From assembly GCA_910585995.1 (NCBI GenBank), contig CAJUGG010000094.1, positions 1-64,000 of the forward strand: a stretch of DNA of 64,000 nt, in the 5' to 3' direction. Source of the stretch: an uncultured Lachnospiraceae bacterium (lineage in GTDB: Bacteria > Bacillota > Clostridia > Lachnospirales > Lachnospiraceae). This document shows, in pieces, positions 49,573-57,991 of this stretch; position 1 is the stretch's first letter, and each line of letters opens with the position of its first letter. Position numbers and translations under genes: made by a program. The notes below the pieces were generated by a model. It saw nothing but the letters and a program-made list of their open reading frames with translations. It was not told the DNA's origin and did no database searches.

Positions 49573-50421
49573 AGCTTTTACCTGGATCTCCCCCTGTCTA
49601 TAGACGGTGGTCACACATCCTTTAGAAGTATCCCATACTCGCACCCCCTGCTCTTTTAGCAGTTGAAGCGTCTTTTTCTCTGCGTATTCCTCCTCAGAGC
49701 AGCAGATCACGGCGTTCTCAGGCTGCACTGCTTCTAAGAGATCTTTCAGCGCTTTTTGGTATCTGCCATGATGGGGCATCTTGATCCAGTCGTGCTGCCA
49801 GTCCACATCGGATGTCAGCATCTGCGCAATTCTGGTCTTCTCGATATCCCCGGTAAAGAGAAATCGTTTGTCTTGAAAAGTCAGACTGGCCACTAATGAC
49901 ATATCATTGTCATATTCCTCATCGGTATTCTGGATCTCTTTTGGGTCTTCTGCCGGATACACGGTACACTCCAGATCTCCCGCATGATATTGATAAATAT
50001 CTGTCAATCTCTCCACATCCGGATGCCCCTGAAGGCGCTCCAAAAATGCCTGATATTCCGGCCTGTCTCCTTCATAGTCCGGTATCCGCACCGCTGCCAC
50101 CTCCATATGATCCATCAGATAAGCGGCGCCTCCCACATGATCTTTGTCAAAATGCGTCACCAGCAAAAGATCCACTTGACGAATCCCGCGATTTCTAAGC
50201 TCCTGTACGAGATAGGGACCATCCTCTTCCTCTCCCGTATCCACCACTATCACCTGTTCCTCTGTCTGCACAAGCAGCGCGTCGGCTTTTCCCACCGCAA
50301 ACGCCGTAATCACAAGCTCCCCTTCCAATTCAGCCTCTGGGCGAAAGCCTCGGATTCCTACCCAGAATACAACTAGCAGAAGCGATAAAAAACACACTCC
50401 TGCCATCCGCCATCTATTCAT
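49561..50421 (-). CDS. ComEC/Rec2-like metallo-beta-lactamase fold hydrolase
   Basis: 286 residues. An N-terminal hydrophobic helix (MAGVCFLSLLLVVFWVGI) anchors or exports it. LLVTHFDKDHVGGAAYL is the HxDxDH metal motif; FTGDIEKTRI and MPHHGRYQKALKDLLE give later ligands. This is the stand-alone form of the MBL domain of ComEC competence proteins; a nuclease role is possible. Start placed at 50421 (MNRWRMAG), because GGAG lies nine bases upstream and the leader repeat ends just before it, as in other genes of the repeat family; the ATG at 50436 has no proper site. Confidence 0.85.
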   Translation of the reverse strand: MNRWRMAGVCFLSLLLVVFWVGIRGFRPEAELEGELVITAFAVGKADALLVQTEEQVIVVDTGEEEDGPYLVQELRNRGIRQVDLLLVTHFDKDHVGGAAYLMDHMEVAAVRIPDYEGDRPEYQAFLERLQGHPDVERLTDIYQYHAGDLECTVYPAEDPKEIQNTDEEYDNDMSLVASLTFQDKRFLFTGDIEKTRIAQMLTSDVDWQHDWIKMPHHGRYQKALKDLLEAVQPENAVICCSEEEYAEKKTLQLLKEQGVRVWDTSKGCVTTVYRQGEIQVKALLK

Positions 50422-50439
50422 CTGCCTATTCTCCATTTG

Positions 50440-50488
50440 AATTCCGCAATTTCCCTCCCTGGACTTGTTCGGTCCATTGCTGTTTTTT
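50440..50488 (-). repeat. 5'-leader hairpin repeat (GCGGAACT family) before the MBL gene
   Basis: Minus strand: AAAAAACAGCAATGGACCG through AAATTGCGGAATT, then CAAATGGAG. GCAATGGACC pairs with GGTCC and ATTGC arms. Confidence 0.75.
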
Positions 50489-50499
50489 AACCCTTGGCA

Positions 50500-51384
50500 C
50501 TACTTCTCAGCCGGATTTACATGAACCATACAGTGTTTTACCTCTGGAAAATGAGCCTCGATCTCATCATGCACCCGCTCAGCGATCTCATGAGTCTCAT
50601 ACAGCGTCTGATTGCCATCCGCTGCAATCTCCATATCCACATACATCTTTGCGCCAAACAGCCTGGTGCGCAGGCGATCGATCCCCATCACGCCCTGCTG
50701 TTTCAAAGCAATCTTCTCTATCTCTTCTCTGGTTCCCTGGTCACAAGCCCTGTCTACCATCTTATCAACCGCATCCATAAAGATCTCATAGGCAGCTTTT
50801 CCGATAAAGATACTGATCACCACACTCGCCACCGAATCCAGCACCAAAAATCCCATCCGGGAACCGGCAATACCTACAAATGCCCCGATAGAAGACAGCG
50901 AATCCGAACGATGATGCCACGCATCCGCCATCATAGCGCCAGAATTTAACTTTTTCGCCGCTGCCCTTGTATACCAGTACATCCATTCCTTCACCACCAC
51001 AGAAATCACTGCCGCCATAAGCGCCATCAGCCCCGGAATCTTTAGACTCTCCCATTTTCCCAAAAAAATCGTACGGATACCGCCCAAGCCAATCCCAACC
51101 CCTGTAGCAAACAAGATCGTAGCCAATATAATAGAAGCAACGCACTCCAGTCTCTCATGCCCATAAGGATGATTCGTATCCGATTTTTTCCCGGATACTT
51201 TCACACCAACAATCACAATAATCGTACTGAATACATCCGAAGCCGAATGTATCGCATCCGAGACCATCGCTCCGGACCTGCCTAAGATCCCCGCCAGCAA
51301 TTTCCCCACAGACAGCAGCAGATTGACCACGATACTGACCGTAGATACCCGCATAGCAAGTCTTTGCTTTTCCTGTTCTTCCAT
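50500..51384 (-). CDS. Cation diffusion facilitator transporter
   Basis: 294 residues. About five to six transmembrane segments (RVSTVSIVVNLLLSVGKLLAG first), metal-site residues in SDAIHSASDVFSTII (HxxxD, helix 2) and ADAWHHRSDSLSSIGAF (HxxxD, helix 5), and a cytosolic C-terminal domain (RLRTRLFGAKMYVDMEIAADG and HCMVHVNP). Such exporters move Zn, Fe, Mn or Cd in exchange for protons. Metal specificity cannot be told. Transcribed towards the MBL gene, 78 bases upstream of it. Confidence 0.92.
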   Translation of the reverse strand: MEEQEKQRLAMRVSTVSIVVNLLLSVGKLLAGILGRSGAMVSDAIHSASDVFSTIIVIVGVKVSGKKSDTNHPYGHERLECVASIILATILFATGVGIGLGGIRTIFLGKWESLKIPGLMALMAAVISVVVKEWMYWYTRAAAKKLNSGAMMADAWHHRSDSLSSIGAFVGIAGSRMGFLVLDSVASVVISIFIGKAAYEIFMDAVDKMVDRACDQGTREEIEKIALKQQGVMGIDRLRTRLFGAKMYVDMEIAADGNQTLYETHEIAERVHDEIEAHFPEVKHCMVHVNPAEK

Positions 51385-51565
51385 CTAAGTCACAACTCCT
51401 CTCTATCCTCTCCCATTTTCACATATCATCCGTAACCTTTTGCCCCTGGCATTATTTTACCAGTATAACACAGTTCCTGCAAAAAACAACGCGCAAACGC
51501 CAATTTGTTATACTTCCTACTGGTATTTCTACTCATAATCTGTTAAAATAGAACCGGTGATGATT

Positions 51566-52450
51566 ATGAATACAAGAGAACAAAGAAAAAAATCAACAAA
51601 GAAAAACAACTCACAGCAAACAGCAAAAAAACGGCGTAAAATGAATGCTGCCGGCCAGCGCAAACGCCAGGTCCATCTGCTGTTTCAGGGCATCTTCTTA
51701 GGGCTGTGCATCTGCCTGTTATGTTTCAGCCTCTACAAATTAGGCTCTATCTTTTTTGAATACCATTCCGGCGAAAAAGAATACGACGAGCTGCGGCAAT
51801 ATCTGCTGGCAGAACCTATCTCCCCGGAAGATCCCGCACTGGCACAAGCAGAAGAAGGAGAAGAATCCGAAGAAAGCGACAGCACTGTCGTTCCCATGTC
51901 CCGTATTGACCTCGCCTCCTTACAGGAGATCAATACCGACGCCATCGGCTGGATCGAGATCGCAGGCACGTCCATCAGCTATCCCATGGTACATACCACA
52001 GACAACACCTACTATCTCACCCACACTTTCCGCAAAGAAAAGAACAAATCCGGCAGTGTCTTTCTAGAAGCCGCCAACGCATCGGATTTTTCCGATATGC
52101 ACACCATCGTCTACGGCCACAACATGAAAGACGGCTCCATGTTTGCCGGACTAAAAAATTACAGCAAAGCAGCCTACTGGGAAGCCCACCCCTACATCTA
52201 CCTGGATACCGCGGACGCTTCTCACTGCTACCAGATCTTCTCCTGCCACGAAGCCAACACTGACGACATCACGTATACCATCGGCTTCAAAGCAGACGAC
52301 ACCTACCAGACCTTCTTAGACTCCCTCAAAGAAGCCTCTAACTACGATACTGGTGTAGAAGTCAGCAAAGAAGATCCCATCCTTACCCTGTCCACCTGCA
52401 CCAAAAGTGGGACGAAGAGGTTTGTTGTGCATGCGAAGAAAATCTATTAA
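51566..52450 (+). CDS. Class B sortase
   Basis: 294 residues. Lysine-rich cytosolic N-terminus, one membrane helix (HLLFQGIFLGLCICLLCFSLYK begins near 37; shown trimmed), an extracellular stalk and a sortase fold. Catalytic His in IVYGHNMKDGSMFAGL, Cys in LTLSTCTKSG and Arg in GTKRFVVHA. Sortases join surface proteins to peptidoglycan or each other. No LPxTG or NPxTN-type substrate is encoded in this window. Start at 51566, with GGTGAT four bases upstream; GTG 51557 and ATG 51560 are in frame alternatives. Confidence 0.92.
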   Translation: MNTREQRKKSTKKNNSQQTAKKRRKMNAAGQRKRQVHLLFQGIFLGLCICLLCFSLYKLGSIFFEYHSGEKEYDELRQYLLAEPISPEDPALAQAEEGEESEESDSTVVPMSRIDLASLQEINTDAIGWIEIAGTSISYPMVHTTDNTYYLTHTFRKEKNKSGSVFLEAANASDFSDMHTIVYGHNMKDGSMFAGLKNYSKAAYWEAHPYIYLDTADASHCYQIFSCHEANTDDITYTIGFKADDTYQTFLDSLKEASNYDTGVEVSKEDPILTLSTCTKSGTKRFVVHAKKIY

Positions 52451-52458
52451 CAGTGACG

Positions 52459-52606
52459 CCCGGAAGGGGCAGAGGTTCCTTTCAGACCCCGCTCGCGCTT
52501 AATGTGGGGCAGCAGCGGTACTAAACTCGCACTGCGCGTTCCGCTTGCGCTCGTTAAGTGCCGGCGCCCCCCAATGGGTCTTACAGGAACCTCTGCCCCT
52601 TCCGGG
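52459..52606. repeat. Second type of nested palindromic element
   Basis: Outer arms of 22 bases (CCCGGAAGGGGCAGAGGTTC, 52459-52480 and 52585-52606) enclose AGACCC/GGGTCT and an inner GGTACTAAACTCGC / GCTCGTTAAGTGCC stem with an alternating CGC-rich tip. It begins nine bases after the sortase stop codon, so it can act as its terminator, though no T run follows. Its core differs from the 24761-24878 family. The following stretch 52607-52744 shows nothing recognisable. Confidence 0.8.
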
Positions 52607-52744
52607 CTGGACTGACACAGGCTAACTTGGCATACACAATATCCCAGAGAAAAACTAAAGATGCCGACGAGAGCTTTTTCGGAGACCCCAAAATCACGTC
52701 TCCCCAACACATCCCCGCAAGCCCCTCCCTCCTACGATACCCAG

Positions 52745-52990
52745 GGATTGCGCAAAAGAGGGCGCTGGCGTTGGTTGCATAACAGGGTGATGCGGGGGTG
52801 GGACAAATAGTGCTGTGTAGATTGGAGCGGACAGTTGGTGATATTTGTATGAGCCAGGCGGACACTTCTGTGTCCGATTGGAGCATACAAATATTGCCGA
52901 CTGTCCGATACACTCTATGCAGACATTTGTCCCACCCCCGCAGCGCCCTGCTATGCCAACCACGCCAGTGCCCTCTTTTGCGCCAATCCC
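52745..52990. repeat. Nested palindromic element, large copy
   Basis: Outer arms of about 64 bases (GGGATTGCGCAAAAGAGGG ... GGGGGTGGGACAAAT against its near-complement ending CGCCAATCCC) enclose the conserved core 52809-52924. The inner stem is GATATTTGTATG / CATACAAATATTG with a CGGACAC/GTGTCCG tip. The whole 246 bases form one very long hairpin in the gap between sortase and murL. Several arm mismatches are G-T or come in neighbouring pairs. Confidence 0.85.
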
Positions 52991-53072
52991 GTCGCTCCCC
53001 CCTTTCTTTTTTCTCCCGTCTGTGCTAAAATACGCAATAAATGAATATTCTACCAAAAGGGGTACACATCAT

Positions 53073-54458
53073 ATGAAAACATACAACACCTGCCGGGAAT
53101 CCTTCCCGCTATTTCTCTACCAATCTTATTCCCTCCAAGACACCAACGACGACCTCACCGTCACCTACCATTTTGAGATCCCAGGCCTCTCCTCTTTCGC
53201 TCCCGTCTGGCATTTTCCCAAAAAAGACGCAAAACCACTCAACATCAAGGAAAATAAAACACTCCAGACCATGCTCTTCTCCCTCGGCATGGTAGAACTG
53301 ATCAGCTACTGGAAGATCGCCTGCCCCAAAAAAGTCATCGTATCCGCAGGTCCCCTCTCCCAGTCCCAGATCCTCTGGTGGAAAGACCTCTACTACCTAG
53401 GCCTCGGAGAATTTTTCTACACCAACCAGATAGACACCGATCCCACAGATTTTATGACCCTTACATCCGATGCGCCCGCTCTCACCGGAGAAGACCGCCC
53501 CTGCCTCTCAAAAAAAGGCTGCCTGATCCCCATAGGCGGAGGCAAAGACTCTGCCTGCACCATCGAGATGCTCAAAAAAAGCAACCACCCGCTAAAGACC
53601 TATATCATCAACGCCAGAGGCGCCACCCGAAAGACCGTAGAAGCTTCCGGCCTTCCCATGGAAGATATGATCCATGCCAGACGCTCCTTAGACCCCCGTA
53701 TGCTGGCTCTGAACAAAGAAGGCTATCTCAACGGCCATACCCCCTTTTCTGCGCTGGTAGCCTTTTCTGCGCTGATCACAGCCTATCTGCATGACCTACC
53801 CTATATCGCGCTGTCCAACGAATCCAGCGCCAACGAAAGCACCGTATCCGGAAGCATGGTCAACCACCAATACTCCAAAAGTTTTAAGTTTGAACAAGAT
53901 TTTCACAATTACGAAAAAGAATATATTCATAGCAACATCCACTATTTCAGTATGCTTCGCCCGCTCTCTGAATTTCAGATTGCCGGTTATTTCTCCCGCG
54001 CCACCTGCTATCACGAGATCTTTCGCAGCTGCAACGTCGGGAGCAAGCAGGATATCTGGTGCGGGCACTGCCCCAAATGCCTGTTTGTCTATTTGATCCT
54101 CTCTCCCTTCTTAAGCCATCAAAAACTTGTCAAGATCTTTGGAAAAGACCTGACCGATGACAGATCCATGCAGGCAGATTTTGAAAAATTAACAGGTATC
54201 CAGGAAGAAAAACCTTTTGAATGTGTGGGCAGCCGAAGTGAAGTCAATGCTGCCATCTGTCTGAGCATCGAGCAGCTAACATCACGCGGCGAACCCCTTC
54301 CAGCGCTACTTGCCTGGTATCAAGAGCAGCCGCTGTACGCTGTTTCCTTCCCTCATCGACACGACTATGAGCATTATTACGATCCACAGCATCTGCTTAC
54401 CGAAGAATTTCTGCAGATCCTGTCCAAAGAATGTTACGGAGGAACACTGCCTTGTTAG
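53073..54458 (+). CDS. murL: MurL-like UDP-MurNAc-L-Ala-L-Glu epimerase
   Basis: 461 residues. Residues about 150-165 hold the PP-loop-like CLIPIGGGKDSACTIEML, and later segments include SNESSANESTVSGSMVNHQYS (trimmed), IWCGHCPKCLFVYLIL and VGSRSEVNAAI. This is the pattern of MurL, known from Xanthomonas, where MurD2 adds L-Glu to UDP-MurNAc-L-Ala and MurL inverts it to D-Glu with ATP. The following gene is a MurD homologue that overlaps by seven bases, which fits exactly. Start at 53073 after AAAAGGGG; upstream frame runs through the palindrome. The assignment by family resemblance is good, not certain. Confidence 0.8.
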   Translation: MKTYNTCRESFPLFLYQSYSLQDTNDDLTVTYHFEIPGLSSFAPVWHFPKKDAKPLNIKENKTLQTMLFSLGMVELISYWKIACPKKVIVSAGPLSQSQILWWKDLYYLGLGEFFYTNQIDTDPTDFMTLTSDAPALTGEDRPCLSKKGCLIPIGGGKDSACTIEMLKKSNHPLKTYIINARGATRKTVEASGLPMEDMIHARRSLDPRMLALNKEGYLNGHTPFSALVAFSALITAYLHDLPYIALSNESSANESTVSGSMVNHQYSKSFKFEQDFHNYEKEYIHSNIHYFSMLRPLSEFQIAGYFSRATCYHEIFRSCNVGSKQDIWCGHCPKCLFVYLILSPFLSHQKLVKIFGKDLTDDRSMQADFEKLTGIQEEKPFECVGSRSEVNAAICLSIEQLTSRGEPLPALLAWYQEQPLYAVSFPHRHDYEHYYDPQHLLTEEFLQILSKECYGGTLPC

Positions 54459-55801
54459 AACTACTAAAAAAAGAGATTTTAAACAAACATGTCCTGATCT
54501 TAGGCTACGGCCGAGAAGGGCATACAAGCCTTAAGAGAATCCTGCAGGCAGGAGGCTATGCCTCTGTCACCATCGCAGACCAGAACCCGGTCTTACTAGA
54601 CCCTGCTTATTCATCGGTTAAGATTTTATCAGGCCCTGCCTATATGGATACCTTAGATGCCTATGACCTGGTCTTTAAAAGTCCTGGCATTGTGCTCTCA
54701 CAAGCCCCCGAAGCCTATGACTGCCGGTTTACCTCTCAGATGGAGATCTTTATGACCGCCTATCGGGAGCAGATCATCGGCATCACCGGCACTAAAGGAA
54801 AGAGCACAGTCACCACCCTTTTGCATCATATCTTAAAGGAAAGCGGCCGGGATGTGGTATTGGCCGGCAATATCGGGATCCCTGCCTTTGACATCATCGA
54901 GCAGATCCACACAGATACCTGGATTATCTGCGAACTCTCCTGTCACCAGTTAGAGTATCTAAATGTCTCTCCAAAAGTGGCGATGCTTTTAAATATTCAC
55001 GAAGAACATCTCGACCATTACGGCACCATGAAAAAATATATTCATTCCAAACAGCAGATCTATCTGCACCAGAAGCCAGGAGACCTTTTATTGTGTGAAC
55101 TTTCCATTCTTCCGCACAAAAGTTTCTGCCAGGCTCATATGTATACCGTATCCGACCGTTTTACCACCGCAGATGTAGTGCTTACTGGCACCAAGATCCG
55201 GTTTGAGCAAGGTGATTATCAGATTCCCACCAAAGAGATCCATCTCTTAGGACATCACAATCATCTCGACATCGCCTTTGACTATGCCATCTGTTATCTT
55301 CTCGGCTTGTCAGATGAAGAATTTGATACTGCCCTTCGGACTTACAAGCCCCTCCCCCACCGCCTGAGCTTTATCGGGGAGCAGGATCAGGTCCGTTATT
55401 ACGACGATTCCATCTCCACCATCTGCGACACCACGATCCAGGCACTCAAAAGTATCCCAAAGGTGGGTTCTGTGCTGATCGGCGGTATGGACCGGGGGAT
55501 TGAATATGACGAACTGATCACGTTTCTCTCCGGAGACAACGTACTGCATATTATCCTGATGGCTGCCACCGGCAAGCGGATCTATGAAGAGATCCATGAG
55601 CGCTATCCAGGATTTCAAAAAAAAGAACGTCTGCACTTAGTGGATACCTTAGAAGAAGCTGTCTCCTTGGCCAAAGAGATCACGCCTCCTGGCATGGCAT
55701 GCGTCCTTTCCCCGGCTGCTGCCAGCTATGGAATCTTCCGGAATTTTGAAGAACGGGGAGATGTATTTGCAAAACTGGTCTTCTCGAATGATGTTGGCTG
55801 A
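54452..55801 (+). CDS. MurD-family UDP-MurNAc-L-Ala--glutamate ligase (MurD2 type)
   Basis: 449-residue ATP-dependent Mur ligase. VLILGYGREGHTSLKRIL is the N-terminal Rossmann domain, GITGTKGKSTVTTLLHHIL the P-loop, AMLLNIHEEHLDHYGTMKKY the central motif, and HRLSFIGEQDQVRYYDDSIST the C-terminal ligase domain, all as in MurD. Adjacent to MurL, it probably adds L-glutamate rather than D-glutamate. Start is TTG at 54452 with GGAGG nine bases upstream; the ATG at 54431 lies inside murL and has no site. Stop of murL overlaps the start, so they are coupled. Confidence 0.88.
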   Translation: MLELLKKEILNKHVLILGYGREGHTSLKRILQAGGYASVTIADQNPVLLDPAYSSVKILSGPAYMDTLDAYDLVFKSPGIVLSQAPEAYDCRFTSQMEIFMTAYREQIIGITGTKGKSTVTTLLHHILKESGRDVVLAGNIGIPAFDIIEQIHTDTWIICELSCHQLEYLNVSPKVAMLLNIHEEHLDHYGTMKKYIHSKQQIYLHQKPGDLLLCELSILPHKSFCQAHMYTVSDRFTTADVVLTGTKIRFEQGDYQIPTKEIHLLGHHNHLDIAFDYAICYLLGLSDEEFDTALRTYKPLPHRLSFIGEQDQVRYYDDSISTICDTTIQALKSIPKVGSVLIGGMDRGIEYDELITFLSGDNVLHIILMAATGKRIYEEIHERYPGFQKKERLHLVDTLEEAVSLAKEITPPGMACVLSPAAASYGIFRNFEERGDVFAKLVFSNDVG

Positions 55802-55837
55802 ATTGTTACATTTTCGTTAAAAAACCAGAAGTTTTAT

Positions 55838-55866
55838 TTGCTTTTATCTGCATTACCCACTATAAT
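55838..55866 (+). promoter_or_regulatory. Promoter of the S1-domain gene
   Basis: TTGCTT (55838-55843) and TATAAT (55861-55866) spaced by 17 bases, 58 bases before the start codon at 55925. The spacing and -10 are ideal. Confidence 0.7.
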
Positions 55867-55924
55867 AGAAGTATTGGCAGTTGCCAGGATGTACAAATAT
55901 TTTGATTGAGGAGATTTTACAAAC

Positions 55925-56650
55925 ATGGAAGAAAAAATGACAATGGATGATTTATCAGAGGAACTGGAGACTTCTTATAAAGAAGCAGAGGAAGCAGGTG
56001 CCGAACAGGCCGAGGAGATGGATCCTGTCTGGGCGACCCTGAAAGGCTACTTAGAAGAAAAGACCGAGCTGACGGTTAAGATCGGCGGCATCGTAAATTC
56101 CGGCGTGATCGCTTATGTAGAGGGTATCCGCGGCTTTATCCCGGCTTCCCGTCTGGCACTGGAACATGTGGAAGATCTGAACGAATGGCTGAATAAAAAG
56201 ATCAAGGTACGCGTGATCACCGCTGATCCGGAGAAAAAGAGACTTGTACTCTCTGCCAGAGAGATCTTAAGAGACGAAGCACGCGCAGAAGCCAACAGAA
56301 AACGTCAGGAAGCTATGGAGCAGTTAAAGATCGGTGATGTGATGGAAGGAACCGTCGAGTCCTTAAAAGATTACGGCGCATTTATCCGTCTGGAAAACGG
56401 GCTGTCTGGTCTGGTGCATGTGTCTCAGATCTCTGACAAGCGCGTAGAAGTCCCGGCTAAGGTATTAAAAGAAGGCGAGACCGTAAAAGTAAAGCTGATC
56501 GCTATCAAAGATGGCAAACTGTCTCTGAGCATGAAAGCACTTTTGGAAAAATCTTCCGAAGAGCACCATAACGACAGAGATTACAAGCTCCCCAAGAGTG
56601 AGAATATCTCTACCAATCTTGGCTCCTTACTGGCCAAACTGGATCTGTAA
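55925..56650 (+). CDS. S1 RNA-binding domain protein
   Basis: 241 residues. An acidic N-terminal 30 residues are followed by two S1 domains: about 42-118 (KIGGIVNSGVIAYVEGIRGFIPASRL) and about 135-210 (VMEGTVESLKDYGAFIRLENGLSGLVHVSQ, shown as adjacent parts). Related to the ribosomal protein S1-like proteins of Firmicutes, which bind RNA or ribosomes; a full S1 has four or more domains, so this is a short form. Preceded by a perfect promoter. Followed by a weak CCGGCTTTC/GAAGCCGG hairpin (56667-56694), then the LytM gene. Confidence 0.88.
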   Translation: MEEKMTMDDLSEELETSYKEAEEAGAEQAEEMDPVWATLKGYLEEKTELTVKIGGIVNSGVIAYVEGIRGFIPASRLALEHVEDLNEWLNKKIKVRVITADPEKKRLVLSAREILRDEARAEANRKRQEAMEQLKIGDVMEGTVESLKDYGAFIRLENGLSGLVHVSQISDKRVEVPAKVLKEGETVKVKLIAIKDGKLSLSMKALLEKSSEEHHNDRDYKLPKSENISTNLGSLLAKLDL

Positions 56651-56666
56651 TTCAGTCATCGAGAAA

Positions 56667-56694
56667 CCGGCTTTCTGCCTCTGCGGGAAGCCGG
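56667..56694 (+). terminator. Weak hairpin after the S1-domain gene
   Basis: CCGGCTTTC and GGGAAGCCGG arms around a ten-base loop, followed only by CAATTT. Probable attenuation with readthrough to the LytM-bactofilin genes. Confidence 0.45.
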
Positions 56695-56729
56695 CAATTT
56701 AAAATCCCCAGAATGCAGGAGGTTTTAGG

Positions 56730-57491
56730 ATGAAAAATCAGAGACATAAGCGCAAGGAATCTTTTTCCGTACTCCTGATCTCCAATACGGACAGGAGCAG
56801 CAAGCAATATCATGTCTCACTCTCTGCGCTTCGCCTGGCAGGCCTACTGCTTCTCATCCTCTGCATTGCAGCAGGATGCATGACCTATGCAGCAATCTCC
56901 AGCCAGAAAGTGCAGACTACTCTACGGACGCAGTTGTCTGAAAAAGAACAATTGATCGCACAAATGACAACCGAAAAAGAGACGCTTGAAAGTGAAAAAC
57001 AGACCATCACAGCAGAAAATGATGCCTTAAAACAAGAAGCGGAAGAAGCCAAAGCCGCCGCTGCCGAAGCAGTTGCTGCTGCTGAAGCGGCCACTCAGGA
57101 GCCAGAGGAACCAGAGGCTGATCCTGCCTATCCAAGCCGCTATCCTTCCTCCGGAGCAAGCGTTTTAAAATCAGAATACTCTCAGGAACAGCCCTATCTC
57201 TCCATTACCACTTATTCCGGATGTGATGTGGTAGCTGCCGGCAACGGCACCGTGACAGCCGTAACTTCTGATGACACTTACCCGCAGATCATCGAGATTG
57301 ACCACGGAAACGGCTATCGAACCCGCTATCTATGTCAGCAGCTCGCCGAGGTAAAGACAGAAGAAGGCGCGGAAGTGGAGATGGGAGCTGTTCTCTTTAC
57401 CATCACAACAGACGAGACACAGTTAGACTATCAAGTCCTCTATCAGGAGGAACCCACCGATCCGCTCTCAGTCATCGACGCAAGAGGATAG
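56730..57491 (+). CDS. Membrane-anchored coiled-coil protein with degenerate LytM/M23 domain
   Basis: 253 residues. One N-terminal membrane helix (LRLAGLLLLILCIAAGCMTYA), an extracellular coiled coil (about 55-120, alanine/glutamate-rich) and a C-terminal M23 domain (about 155-240). The beta-strands VVAAGNGTVTAVTSDD and EIDHGNGYRTRYL are clear, but the HxH of the zinc site is changed (YLCQQL, later LDYQVL), so it is probably not a peptidase. Such inactive LytM proteins activate cell-wall amidases or scaffold. Stop is 36 bases before bactofilin, which fits a morphogenesis operon. Confidence 0.85.
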   Translation: MKNQRHKRKESFSVLLISNTDRSSKQYHVSLSALRLAGLLLLILCIAAGCMTYAAISSQKVQTTLRTQLSEKEQLIAQMTTEKETLESEKQTITAENDALKQEAEEAKAAAAEAVAAAEAATQEPEEPEADPAYPSRYPSSGASVLKSEYSQEQPYLSITTYSGCDVVAAGNGTVTAVTSDDTYPQIIEIDHGNGYRTRYLCQQLAEVKTEEGAEVEMGAVLFTITTDETQLDYQVLYQEEPTDPLSVIDARG

Positions 57492-57527
57492 AAAAAAGCA
57501 ACACTATAATCAGGAGGATTATCTAAT

Positions 57528-57974
57528 ATGTTTAGCAAAAGCAAAAATATTGCCTCTTCTAATACCGATGTGCCTTCGAAGATCGGCACTATCGTGGGCA
57601 CAGGTGCCGTCTTTGACGGTGATCTGTTCGCGCCGGAGACCATCCGGGTGGACGGCACCATCAACGGCAACATAAACTGCGATCAGAACCTGATCCTTGG
57701 AACAGAAGGGGCAATCAAAGGAAATATCTCTGCCCAGAATGTCACGATCTCCGGCAAAGTCGACGGAGATATCAACGTCCGGGGAAAATTAGAGCTTTTT
57801 TCCACCGGAAAGATTCGCGGAAATATCACCGCACGCTCCTTAGTCATCGACGAAGATGCCTATTTTGACGGCAAATGCGTCATGACCTCTCAGCAACAGG
57901 ACTCACCGGCCAGAGCCGCTGCCAAGACTCTTATGGAGACCCTTTCCACTCCCGATGAAGACGACCACAAGTAA
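57528..57974 (+). CDS. Bactofilin family cytoskeletal protein
   Basis: 148 residues. The right-handed beta-helix core (about 20-115) has the six-residue periodic pattern of bactofilins: GDLFAPETIRVDGTINGNIN, LGTEGAIKGNIS, ISGKVDGDINVRGKLELFS. Bactofilins polymerise without nucleotides and act in cell shape or polar localisation, often beside M23 peptidases as here. AGGAGG precedes the start. Proline-rich tail at the C-terminus. Confidence 0.95.
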   Translation: MFSKSKNIASSNTDVPSKIGTIVGTGAVFDGDLFAPETIRVDGTINGNINCDQNLILGTEGAIKGNISAQNVTISGKVDGDINVRGKLELFSTGKIRGNITARSLVIDEDAYFDGKCVMTSQQQDSPARAAAKTLMETLSTPDEDDHK

Positions 57975-57991
57975 AATGGAGGGTTCTTTTT

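Noticed and set aside
52694..53056. 120-residue minus-strand frame in the sortase-murL gap
   Set aside because: It runs through both arms of the 246-base hairpin, is of low complexity and has no ribosome-binding site.
53073..54458. PP-loop protein as NAD synthetase or asparagine synthetase
   Set aside because: Only the GGGKDS loop is shared; other segments and the adjacent MurD fit MurL better.
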